NCBI GenBank assembly: GCA_022564695.1
Contig: JADFKX010000004.1
Coordinates: forward strand, 1 to 32,838
Source of the DNA: Chloroflexota bacterium
GTDB lineage: Bacteria; Chloroflexota; Dehalococcoidia; SM23-28-2; RBG-16-64-32
Direction of reading: 5' to 3'
DNA: 32,838 nt
Position 1 is the first letter of the stretch. The number at the start of each line of letters is the position of its first letter. Shown piece after piece: positions 14,278 through 21,144 of this stretch. Under the pieces are notes generated by a model. The model saw only the letters and a list, made by a program, of their open reading frames with translations, did not search any database and was not told the DNA's origin. Both the position numbers and the translations under genes were made by a program.

Positions 14278-15303
14278 CTACTGTACCTTTATCGTACCTA
14301 TCATCTCGGCTGGGTGGAAGTCGCAGCGGAAGATGAAGGTGCCAGGCTCGTCGAAGCTGAACGTTATGCTGCCGGTGTCGCCGGCCTGAAACAGATCGGG
14401 GTCTGAGCAGGGCTCCTCTCCGCCTAACTCGCAGATGGCGTCGCCGAATTCGTTATCAGTGCCGGCGATGTGCATGTTGTGGATGGCGAGGCCGTCGTTG
14501 GTGAGGTCGATGGTGATCTCCTCGCCGGCCGCCACAGCGATGGCGGGTTCGGTCTCGCCATCGAACTCGAAGAAATTGTCGCCCAGGGACACCGCCAGGC
14601 TGCCCGGCGCGCCATCGGCAGCAGCGCCGTCGTCCGGCGAGGCCGCGGCTGCCGGTTCCTCTCCGCTCGCCTCGCCCTCGTCATTCTCAACGATGGAGAA
14701 GATCGTTCCGCCTGCGAGGACGGTGGCGGCCAATACGGTGATGGAGCCTATCTGCCAGCCGGGGACGCTGGGCCTGCTGGCTATGTACCAGGCTACGAAC
14801 ATTATCCCCAAGGCGATGCCTGCGGCCATGCCCGTTGCCACTTCGTTGGATACCTCCAGATAGATACGGGAGAGGCCGTATATCACCAGGAGGGCGAACG
14901 CCATTATACCCAAGGGTATCAGGAGGGGCAGGGCCAACCGTTCCGTGGCTTCCGTCGCCTCATCGGCAGGCCGCCCGGAGGCGGTTCTCAACGCCTCCAT
15001 GTCCAGCACCTGTAGGCTGTCCGCGACGATGAGGTCCTGGTGCTGGTTGATGATGCTCGACACGTTCGGCTCTCGCGTCTCGTACTCCACCAGGCTGTTG
15101 TCATCACTCCAGTGGGTCTCGATCACGAGCAGCACGTTACCTTCGGGGTTGATCGAGCGCGTCACGCGCATGTCCTGGAAGCCGGGTTGCTGCTCCAGGA
15201 AGCTCCTATGCTCATCCAGCGCCGCGAGGAGCCCCTGCGGGCGCGACGCTTCATCTGTCATGGTCGCCTGTATCTGGACGAGGACGGTTTGTATGTATTC
15301 CAT
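14278..15303 (-). CDS. ABM-like domain, three membrane helices and cupredoxin domain in one protein
   Basis: A 341-residue fusion. Residues 1-105 resemble a dimeric alpha/beta-barrel antibiotic-biosynthesis-monooxygenase (ABM) domain (H-R-S-F-L-E-Q-Q-P-G-F-Q-D-M-R-V and V-I-E-T-H-W-S-D-D). Three hydrophobic helices follow (about 122-145, 153-174 and 183-205), then an Ala/Asp/Gly linker, then a cupredoxin domain (about 236-341). Copper ligands are His275, Cys327, His330 and Met334. With no signal peptide and three helices, the ABM part should be cytoplasmic and the copper domain outside. An extra Cys pair (Cys291, Cys299) is absent from the paralogue at 6898-7368. Role unknown; the position beside ctaG and the redox lipoprotein suggests oxidase-related redox or copper work. 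The ABM call is by pattern only. Confidence 0.8.
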   Translation of the reverse strand: MEYIQTVLVQIQATMTDEASRPQGLLAALDEHRSFLEQQPGFQDMRVTRSINPEGNVLLVIETHWSDDNSLVEYETREPNVSSIINQHQDLIVADSLQVLDMEALRTASGRPADEATEATERLALPLLIPLGIMAFALLVIYGLSRIYLEVSNEVATGMAAGIALGIMFVAWYIASRPSVPGWQIGSITVLAATVLAGGTIFSIVENDEGEASGEEPAAAASPDDGAAADGAPGSLAVSLGDNFFEFDGETEPAIAVAAGEEITIDLTNDGLAIHNMHIAGTDNEFGDAICELGGEEPCSDPDLFQAGDTGSITFSFDEPGTFIFRCDFHPAEMIGTIKVQ

Positions 15304-15341
15304 GGTGTTTACCCTGTCTGTCTGAGTGAGTCGATTGTTAG

Positions 15342-15365
15342 CGCGGCCGGGTCCAGGTGGCCGCG
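15342..15365. repeat. Perfect 7-bp stem-loop upstream of the cupredoxin fusion gene
   Basis: CGCGGCC (15342-15348) and GGCCGCG (15359-15365) form an exact stem with a 10-base loop in the 127-base gap between two - strand genes. No T run follows in the - direction, so it is not a classic terminator. It may modulate expression between the redox lipoprotein and the cupredoxin fusion gene. Confidence 0.35.
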
Positions 15366-15430
15366 GATTTCAATTGTAACGGGTTCACGAATCAGGAGCG
15401 AGTGTTGAGCGGGCAGGTGTCCGGCTGACC

Positions 15431-16426
15431 TTACTCTTCCAGTACCCGATCCAGGACGGTCTCCACTTCATCGAGGGAGATTATCCCCTCGAACTTGCCG
15501 ACGATCCGCCCCGGCGCATCGATGACGAACAGCCAGGGCTCCGTCTGTAGGCCCCACTCTGCCGTCGCCTCAACGGGTATGCGGTCGATGCCTTCGCGGA
15601 GCTCTTTGAGCTGGAACGGCTCGATGTGGATGAAGACGGCGTCGTCCGCGTACCTCTCGTACAGGGGGTCCATCACCGTGTCCATGAGCGGGCCGCAGGT
15701 GCGGCTCTCGCAGAAGGCGGGCGTGGCGAAGGCGACCAGTATTGGTTTGCCCGCGGCCAGCGCGTCCGCGACGGTGACCGCGTGCATGTGCGGGCGCGAT
15801 GGGAAGGAGGAGTCGATCTCCGTCACGTCGTCCACGTCGGCCAGCGTCAGCTGGCGGCTGGCGGGGGCGGGGTCGCCGATAGCCGGCTCGGCGGTCTCCT
15901 CGAGGACGTCGAAGCGGAACGGGATGGGATCCAGCTGGCGACCGTCCGCGAGAGTGACGTCTAGCTGCACGCCCCAGGCGCCTACGGTGTCGAAGCTGAC
16001 CTGGGTCACGTAGACGCCGTTGCTGCCCAGAAGGCGCTTCTCCTTGCCTGACGTCTCATCGATGAAGGACAGCTCTACTGGGACGAACCGGGCGTCCGCC
16101 TCAGAGGTCAGCACCGGCTCGTCGCCGGTCAGGTCGAAGAAGCGCAGGTGGATGTCAGCGTCGAGGACGGGGCTGTTCTCCTCGTCCAGCAGGCCGAGGC
16201 TGAAGCGGTTCTCGCCGACTGCGAGCGTGCGGTTTGTGATGACCGGAAAGACCTCGCCCTCTCCCAGGGTGATGACGTCGGGGAACTCTGGATCGGAGGG
16301 CGCTGACGAGCCACCGCAGGCGGCGGCCGATGCGGCCAGGATCGCCAGGACGGCCAGCACTGCGGCGAAGCGGCCCAGGCGCGGCCGTCCGGCGATTTGG
16401 TTCGCTGCCTTATCGCTCAAGGTCAT
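15431..16426 (-). CDS. Thioredoxin-fold lipoprotein with CX4C motif
   Basis: A 331-residue exported protein. The signal peptide ends in A-S-A-A-A-C (Cys37). A middle part (about 55-175) looks like an immunoglobulin-type beta sandwich (V-Y-V-T-Q-V-S-F-D-T-V-G-A-W-G-V-Q-L-D-V). The C-terminal thioredoxin-like domain (about 180-331) has F-A-T-P-A-F-C-E-S-R-T-C-G-P-L (Cys239, Cys244) and a probable cis-Pro298 in T-E-P-W-L-F-V-I-D. The two cysteines are separated by four residues rather than the two of thioredoxin or three of Sco proteins. It probably acts outside the membrane on disulfides or copper. It starts six bases after the ABC permease stop, so it belongs to that operon. Confidence 0.82.
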   Translation of the reverse strand: MTLSDKAANQIAGRPRLGRFAAVLAVLAILAASAAACGGSSAPSDPEFPDVITLGEGEVFPVITNRTLAVGENRFSLGLLDEENSPVLDADIHLRFFDLTGDEPVLTSEADARFVPVELSFIDETSGKEKRLLGSNGVYVTQVSFDTVGAWGVQLDVTLADGRQLDPIPFRFDVLEETAEPAIGDPAPASRQLTLADVDDVTEIDSSFPSRPHMHAVTVADALAAGKPILVAFATPAFCESRTCGPLMDTVMDPLYERYADDAVFIHIEPFQLKELREGIDRIPVEATAEWGLQTEPWLFVIDAPGRIVGKFEGIISLDEVETVLDRVLEE

Positions 16427-16432
16427 TCTCTC

Positions 16433-17215
16433 TCACCAGTGGTAGCCGGGGTGTCGTCGCAGACCCCAGGCGAACAGGGCGAACGCCAGCGCCGTCAGCA
16501 CGGCGAAATCGAGCGTCAGGCCGAAGTAGCCGGAGCCGTTGTCGTACACGGCGATGCGTAGCAGGTCTACGCCGTAGGATAGGGGATTCGCGGTGGCCAG
16601 CACCTTCAGCCAGGCCGGCAGGTCTTCCAGGGGGAAGAAGGCGCCGGAGAAGAACAACAGGGGGAACAAGACCAGGTTCATCACCAGGTGGAACCCCTGC
16701 ATTGTGCGGATGCGGGAGGCCACGACCTGAGCGAAGCCGTTGAGGAGGAGGGCGAGAAGGGCGATACCGATGGCGGCCAGGGCGATGCCGGGGATGACGC
16801 CGTGCTGCCACTCCAGGTCGATGGCGGGGATAGCGGCGGCCACGGCGAGCACGGCGAGCGCCTGGAGGCCGCCGATGCTGACGCCGGCGAGCGCCTTGCC
16901 CAGGAGGATCACCCTTGGTGAGTGGGGGGAAGCGAGCATGACGCGCATGAGGCCGGAATCGCGGTCCCGGTAGTAGGAGGCGGAGGAGAAGGTGGAGGAG
17001 AAGAGGACGGCCATAGCGATCATACCTGGGACGAGGAAGGTCGCGTAGTCGCCGTCGCGGACCAGGGTGGGGTCCAGCCCCTGGGAGACGCCGGTGCCCA
17101 GGATCGCCAGGAGCATCAGTGGGAGGAGGATGGTGGAGTAGAGCTGGGAGCGGGAGCGGAGGACGGCTCGCACGTCCCGCTGGAGGAGGGCGCCGCAGGC
17201 GGCGAGGGCGCTCAT
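16433..17215 (-). CDS. ABC-2 type transporter permease
   Basis: Membrane half of an ABC exporter, 260 residues with six hydrophobic helices. The ABC-2 signature lies near the end: P-L-L-F-F-S-G-A-F-F-P-L-E-D-L-P-A-W-L-K followed by A-N-P-L-S-Y-G-V-D. This layout is seen in drug, polysaccharide and some heme or copper (NosY-like) exporters; substrate cannot be told from sequence. The start codon overlaps the stop of the ATPase gene (ATGA), and the thioredoxin-fold lipoprotein gene follows six bases later. Subunit pairing with the adjacent ATPase is safe; the functional link to the redox lipoprotein is inference. Confidence 0.92.
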   Translation of the reverse strand: MSALAACGALLQRDVRAVLRSRSQLYSTILLPLMLLAILGTGVSQGLDPTLVRDGDYATFLVPGMIAMAVLFSSTFSSASYYRDRDSGLMRVMLASPHSPRVILLGKALAGVSIGGLQALAVLAVAAAIPAIDLEWQHGVIPGIALAAIGIALLALLLNGFAQVVASRIRTMQGFHLVMNLVLFPLLFFSGAFFPLEDLPAWLKVLATANPLSYGVDLLRIAVYDNGSGYFGLTLDFAVLTALAFALFAWGLRRHPGYHW

Positions 17216-18186
17216 CCGTCGACTCCCTGATCGGACAGGGAGGCGCCGACGATGTCGAAGTAGGCGTCCTCCAGGGTGGACTCCCGGATGCGAATGGCGC
17301 GTATAGCGTCGCCGGCGATCTGAAACAGGCGGGGGACGAAGGCGGAGGCGGCGTCGACGGTGACGTGGAGGGTGGGGTGGGCCCAGGTGAGTTTGCCGAC
17401 GCCCTCCCAGGCGGCGATCTCATCCGTCAGGGTGGGAGGGAGGTCCGGCCACTCTACCCACACGGCGTCGCGCTTGAGCCCGGCCTTGAGCTCGGCGGGC
17501 GTGCCCTGCGCGGCCAGGCGGCCGCGGTGGATGAAGGCGACCTGCCGGCAGTGCTTATCGGCCTCATGGACGTTGTTGGTGGCGAGGATGATGGTGGCGC
17601 CGGTCTGGTTCGCCTCGTGGAGGCGGGCCCAGAGGGCGGCCTCGGCGTCGGGGTCGAGGCCGGTGGTGGGCTCGTCGAGGAGGATGAGCTGGGGCGAGGG
17701 CAGGAGGACGCGGGCCAGCTCCAGGCGGCGCTTCATGCCGCCGGAGAGGGTGGAGACGAGCGAATCGGCGCGGTCCGCCAGGCCGACGCTCCCCAACGTC
17801 TGCGCGATGGTTGTGCGGAGGGTGTGGCCGGCCAGGCCGTAGAGGCGGCCGTGGAGCCACAGCGTCTCCCGTAGGGTCATGAGGGGGTCCAGGCTGGTCT
17901 CCTGAAACAGGAGGCCGATGCGGGCGCGGATCGCCGCCGAGGGCGGCTGGCCCAGGACGCGCACTTCGCCGGCGGAGGGCTGTCGCAGGCCGACCAGGAG
18001 GGAGAGGAGGGTGGACTTGCCGGAACCGTTGGGCCCAAGGAGGCCGAATACGGCGCCGGAGGGGACATCCAGAGTCAGGCCGTCCAGAGCGGGGCGCTGC
18101 TCCCCGCCGGGCATGGCGTAGGTGAAGGAGAGGTCTTGCACCTGGGCGGCGAGATCGGTCGCGGGTGGGGCGGCGGTCGTGGTCAT
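17212..18186 (-). CDS. ABC transporter ATP-binding protein (DrrA/CcmA-like)
   Basis: Energises the ABC-2 permease. The 324 residues contain Walker A GPNGSGKS (51-58), the Q-loop Gln95, signature LSGGM (147-151) and Walker B L-I-L-L-D-E-P-T-T-G-L-D (Asp171, Glu172). The H-loop reads A-T-N-N-V-H-E-A-D, with Asn204 where a His is usual. A C-terminal extension of about 90 residues (ending R-E-S-T-L-E-D-A-Y-F-D-I-V-G) is typical of the DrrA type. I take the ATG at 18186 as start because the frame upstream to 18324 is Arg/Pro/Ala-rich without family features. It is divergent from nadE. Confidence 0.92.
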   Translation of the reverse strand: MTTTAAPPATDLAAQVQDLSFTYAMPGGEQRPALDGLTLDVPSGAVFGLLGPNGSGKSTLLSLLVGLRQPSAGEVRVLGQPPSAAIRARIGLLFQETSLDPLMTLRETLWLHGRLYGLAGHTLRTTIAQTLGSVGLADRADSLVSTLSGGMKRRLELARVLLPSPQLILLDEPTTGLDPDAEAALWARLHEANQTGATIILATNNVHEADKHCRQVAFIHRGRLAAQGTPAELKAGLKRDAVWVEWPDLPPTLTDEIAAWEGVGKLTWAHPTLHVTVDAASAFVPRLFQIAGDAIRAIRIRESTLEDAYFDIVGASLSDQGVDG

Positions 18187-18306
18187 ATCTGCACAGCCAT
18201 GATAGCGCGGGCTGGGTGCAGGGGGAACGGCGGCGCGTTGACCGCGTGCGGTGGGCCAACGGATAATGGCTGCGGATTGACGGGTTGAGGGGGCGGTGGT
18301 AGCGTG

Positions 18307-18334
18307 TTGGTGTACGGAATACACTAAGTCTAAT
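18307..18334 (+). promoter_or_regulatory. Possible nadE promoter abutting the start codon
   Basis: TTGGTG (18307-18312) and TCTAAT (18329-18334) are 16 bases apart, and TACACT (18320-18325) is an alternative -10. Either would start transcription within a few bases of the ATG at 18339. No ribosome site precedes nadE, consistent with a leaderless mRNA. Confidence 0.4.
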
Positions 18335-18338
18335 CGTC

Positions 18339-20057
18339 ATGCGTAATCTTCGAGTCGGGCTGGCCCAGATCAACACCACCGTTGGCGACCTGGAGGGTAA
18401 CGTCGCCAGGGTGCTGCGGTACGTGGAGCGCGCCCGCGAGCTGGGGGTGGACATCGTCTCTTTCCCGGAGCTCACGGTGACAGGCTACCCGCCGGAGGAC
18501 ATGCTGCTGCGCCCCTCGTTTCTGAAGGACAATCGGGAGGCGCTGGGGGCGGTGGTGAAGGGCTGCGGCGGCATCACCGCCGTGGTCGGCTTCGTGGACG
18601 TGGACGGCGACGACATCTACAACGCGGCGGCGGTTATCCACGACGGCCGCCTGGCCGATGTCTATCGCAAGCAGAGGCTGCCCAACTACGGCGTGTTCGA
18701 CGAGCTGCGCTACTTCCGCCCCGGCGAGGGCTGTCCGGCGTACACGGTGGCGGGCGTGCGTGTGGGCCTGAACGTGTGCGAGGACATCTGGTACCCGGGG
18801 GACCCTACGCAGGCGCAGGCGCTGGCGGGCGCGCAGGTCATCGTCAACATCAACGGCTCGCCCTACCACGCGGGCAAGGGGGAGTTCCGCCGTCAGATGC
18901 TGGCCGCTCGCGCCGTCGACTACGGCGTGTTCGTCTGCTACACGAACCAGGTGGGCGGCCAGGACGAGCTTGTGTTCGATGGCGGCTCCATGGTGCTTAG
19001 CCCCAAGGGCGAATTGGTGGCCCAGGCGGCGATGTTCGAGGAGGAGCTGCTGGTCTGTGACCTCGAGTGCGACGGGGCGAAGCGAGCGGCTCAGGGCGCG
19101 CAGGTGCGACACGTCGCGCTCAGCGACGGGCCGTTCGTCGCCGATAAGCCCGCGCTGGAACCCCGGTTGGCGCCGCCGCTGGAGGGGGAGGCGGAGGTGT
19201 ACGCGGCGCTGGTCAGCGGCACGCGCGACTACGTGCGAAAGACCGGCTTCGGCAAGGTCGTCGTCGCGCTGTCCGGCGGGATCGACTCCAGCCTGGTGGT
19301 GACGGTAGCAGTGGACGCCATCGGGCGGGAGAACGTGGTGGGGGTGAGTCTGCCCTCCCGGTACTCCTCCGAGGGGAGCATGAAGGACGCGCAGGAGCTG
19401 GCGGAGAGGTTGGGGATCGAGCTGATCGTCATCCCCATCGAGCCGGCGCACGCGGCCTACCTGGAGATGCTTGAGCGGGCGTTCGCCCAGACGGGCGGGC
19501 GTCTGCCCGCGGGGACGGAGCCGGGCGTGGCGGAGGAGAACATCCAGTCGCGCATCCGCGGCAACATCGTCATGGCGCTGTCGAACAAGTTTGGCTGGCT
19601 GACGCTGACGACGGGGAACAAGAGCGAGTTCGCCACCGGCTACGCGACGCTGTACGGGGACATGGCCGGCGGGTTCGCCGTGATCAAGGACGTGCCGAAG
19701 ACGCTGGTGTACCGGCTGGCGCGCCATCGCAACACCTGGCGGGACGGGCCGGTCATCTCGGAGAGTGTGATGGAGAAGCCGCCCTCAGCGGAGCTGAAGC
19801 CGGGGCAGATAGACCAGGACACGCTGCCGCCCTACGATGAGCTGGATCCGGTGCTGGAGGCGTACGTGGAGGAGGACAAGAGCATAGAGGAGATCGTGGC
19901 GATGGGCTACGACCGCGACCTGGTGGTGCGGGTGATCCAGATGGTGAACCGGAACGAGTACAAGCGCAGGCAGGCGCCGCCGGGGGTGAAGATAACGCCT
20001 CGCGCCTTCGGGCGTGACCGTCGTCTGCCGATAGCGAATCGATATAAGGGGTTTTAG
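18339..20057 (+). CDS. nadE: Glutamine-dependent NAD+ synthetase
   Basis: Last step of NAD biosynthesis: amidates deamido-NAD using ammonia released from glutamine. The 572-residue two-domain form has an N-terminal nitrilase-like glutaminase with the triad Glu44 (F-P-E-L-T-V-T-G-Y), Lys111 (Y-R-K-Q-R-L-P-N-Y) and Cys147 (L-N-V-C-E-D-I-W). The C-terminal synthetase has the ATP-pyrophosphatase loop LSGGIDSS (311-318) and T-G-N-K-S-E-F-A-T-G-Y. The ATG at 18339 starts directly at the conserved R-V-G-L-A-Q strand. The HAD gene begins one base after its TAG, so the two form an operon. Confidence 0.96.
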   Translation: MRNLRVGLAQINTTVGDLEGNVARVLRYVERARELGVDIVSFPELTVTGYPPEDMLLRPSFLKDNREALGAVVKGCGGITAVVGFVDVDGDDIYNAAAVIHDGRLADVYRKQRLPNYGVFDELRYFRPGEGCPAYTVAGVRVGLNVCEDIWYPGDPTQAQALAGAQVIVNINGSPYHAGKGEFRRQMLAARAVDYGVFVCYTNQVGGQDELVFDGGSMVLSPKGELVAQAAMFEEELLVCDLECDGAKRAAQGAQVRHVALSDGPFVADKPALEPRLAPPLEGEAEVYAALVSGTRDYVRKTGFGKVVVALSGGIDSSLVVTVAVDAIGRENVVGVSLPSRYSSEGSMKDAQELAERLGIELIVIPIEPAHAAYLEMLERAFAQTGGRLPAGTEPGVAEENIQSRIRGNIVMALSNKFGWLTLTTGNKSEFATGYATLYGDMAGGFAVIKDVPKTLVYRLARHRNTWRDGPVISESVMEKPPSAELKPGQIDQDTLPPYDELDPVLEAYVEEDKSIEEIVAMGYDRDLVVRVIQMVNRNEYKRRQAPPGVKITPRAFGRDRRLPIANRYKGF

Positions 20058-20058
20058 T

Positions 20059-20685
20059 ATGCAACAAGACGGAAGGGTGCGGGCCATCTTCTTCGACTTC
20101 GGGCAGGTGATCGCGCGATTGGACAGGGGTGTGCTGGCGAAATTCGAGGCGCGACACGGGCTGCCGAAGGGCAGCTTCATGAAGGCGTTGTACACGATCC
20201 CGGAGTGGAAGGCGGTGGAGATTGGAGAGGGCACGGAGGAGACCTGGGTAGTGGCGGCGAGCCGGAAACTGGACGAGCTGGCCGGGCGCCACCTCCCGGA
20301 CATCTGGGGGGAGCGAGAGACGATGTGGCGGACGCTGGACGAGGACGTGGTAGGGCTGATCCGGCGGCTGGGGAACCGCTACGACGTGGGTATAATCTCC
20401 AACGCGACGCCGCGGCTGGAGGGGGAGCTACGCGACTACCACAAGATCGACGGCCTGTTCAAAGTGATCGTGAACTCGGCGCTGGTGGGCATTGCGAAGC
20501 CGGACGCGCGCATATACCACCTGGCGGCGGAGCGAATGGGGGTGGAGGCATCAGCCTGCGTACACATCGATGACCTGGCGCACAACGTGGAGGGGGCGCG
20601 TGAGGCAGGCTTCCAGGCCATCCACCACGAGGGCGACTTCGCTGCGCTGGAGCGGGAGCTGCGGTCGATGGGCGTACAGTGGTAG
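20059..20685 (+). CDS. HAD-superfamily hydrolase (probable phosphatase)
   Basis: A 208-residue cytoplasmic protein of the haloacid dehalogenase superfamily. Motif I is F-F-D-F-G-Q-V-I with nucleophile Asp13; the usual general-acid Asp two residues on is Gly15, as in the YihX/epoxide-hydrolase-like branch (D-x-G). Motif II is I-I-S-N-A-T (Ser114, Asn115), motif III Lys147 in A-K-P-D, motif IV H-I-D-D (Asp171, Asp172). A helical cap lies between about 20 and 90. Substrate is unknown. It is tightly linked to nadE (one base between them), so a nucleotide or NAD-related substrate is possible but unproven. Confidence 0.88.
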   Translation: MQQDGRVRAIFFDFGQVIARLDRGVLAKFEARHGLPKGSFMKALYTIPEWKAVEIGEGTEETWVVAASRKLDELAGRHLPDIWGERETMWRTLDEDVVGLIRRLGNRYDVGIISNATPRLEGELRDYHKIDGLFKVIVNSALVGIAKPDARIYHLAAERMGVEASACVHIDDLAHNVEGAREAGFQAIHHEGDFAALERELRSMGVQW

Positions 20686-20787
20686 CGGCCCGTCGCGGGG
20701 CGCTAGGTCACCGGCGTGGCTGAATGCAGGACGGACCGGCAGGCGCTCGATAGAGCGTCCGCTTCATCGTCCGGCGGGAGCTAAGGC

Positions 20788-21003
20788 TTAGCTCCCCAGC
20801 TTTTCGCGCACGCGTCCGATGTTGTAGAAGAGGACGCTCTGGAGGACCACGGAGACGCCGACCAGCACAAACCAGACGAAGGACGGCAGTTCCGAGAGCC
20901 CGGCCAGGAAGACCATGAAGGCCAAGAGGAACACTTCGAGGCCCACAATATCCAGGCGCAGGCGGACGGGACGTGAGGAGCGCCAGCGTGAAACTGTAAC
21001 CAT
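20788..21003 (-). CDS. Small two-helix membrane protein of unknown function
   Basis: A 71-residue ORF with a basic N terminus (R-W-R-S-S-R-P-V-R-L-R-L) and two hydrophobic helices (about 20-40 and 43-60), ending in a short charged tail. It has AGG-rich sequence (AGGTTGAG) before the ATG. Arg/Lys placement at both ends predicts both termini in the cytoplasm. I recognise no family. It occupies the gap between the HAD gene and divergent tldD, where coding is plausible but not certain. Confidence 0.55.
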   Translation of the reverse strand: MVTVSRWRSSRPVRLRLDIVGLEVFLLAFMVFLAGLSELPSFVWFVLVGVSVVLQSVLFYNIGRVREKLGS

Positions 21004-21050
21004 CTCAACCTAATTAACCGTCTAGGGCGGGTATTGTTACAGGTTCAAGG

Positions 21051-21080
21051 TGGACACTGAGCTGGCGTGCTGGCTACAAT
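21051..21080 (+). promoter_or_regulatory. Putative tldD-tldE promoter, TGGACA-18-TACAAT
   Basis: TGGACA (21051-21056, 5/6) and TACAAT (21075-21080, 5/6) are 18 bases apart. The predicted start near 21087 gives a leader of about 58 nt ending with the palindrome CGATAGCTATCG (21122-21133), which directly abuts the ribosome site GGAGGG (21133-21138). Confidence 0.5.
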
Positions 21081-21144
21081 TCTCATGATTCGCCTGAGAC
21101 GGCGGATGTTATCAACCCCATCGATAGCTATCGGAGGGATATAC

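Noticed and set aside
15342..15365. Intrinsic terminator after the thioredoxin-fold gene
   Set aside because: The stem is good but no T run follows on the - strand, so only a generic hairpin is claimed.
16410..17423. 337-codon Pro/Arg-rich - strand frame across the ABC genes
   Set aside because: Same strand but another frame than the permease and ATPase; composition is that of frame-shifted GC-rich DNA.
18330..19727. 465-codon open frame antisense to nadE
   Set aside because: It is an Arg/His/Val-rich shadow frame of GC-rich coding DNA; nadE on the other strand has full catalytic motifs.
20740..20765. Short hairpin (GGCGCTC-GATA-GAGCGTC) as terminator of nadE-HAD
   Set aside because: The stem is imperfect and no T-rich tail follows; not strong enough to list.
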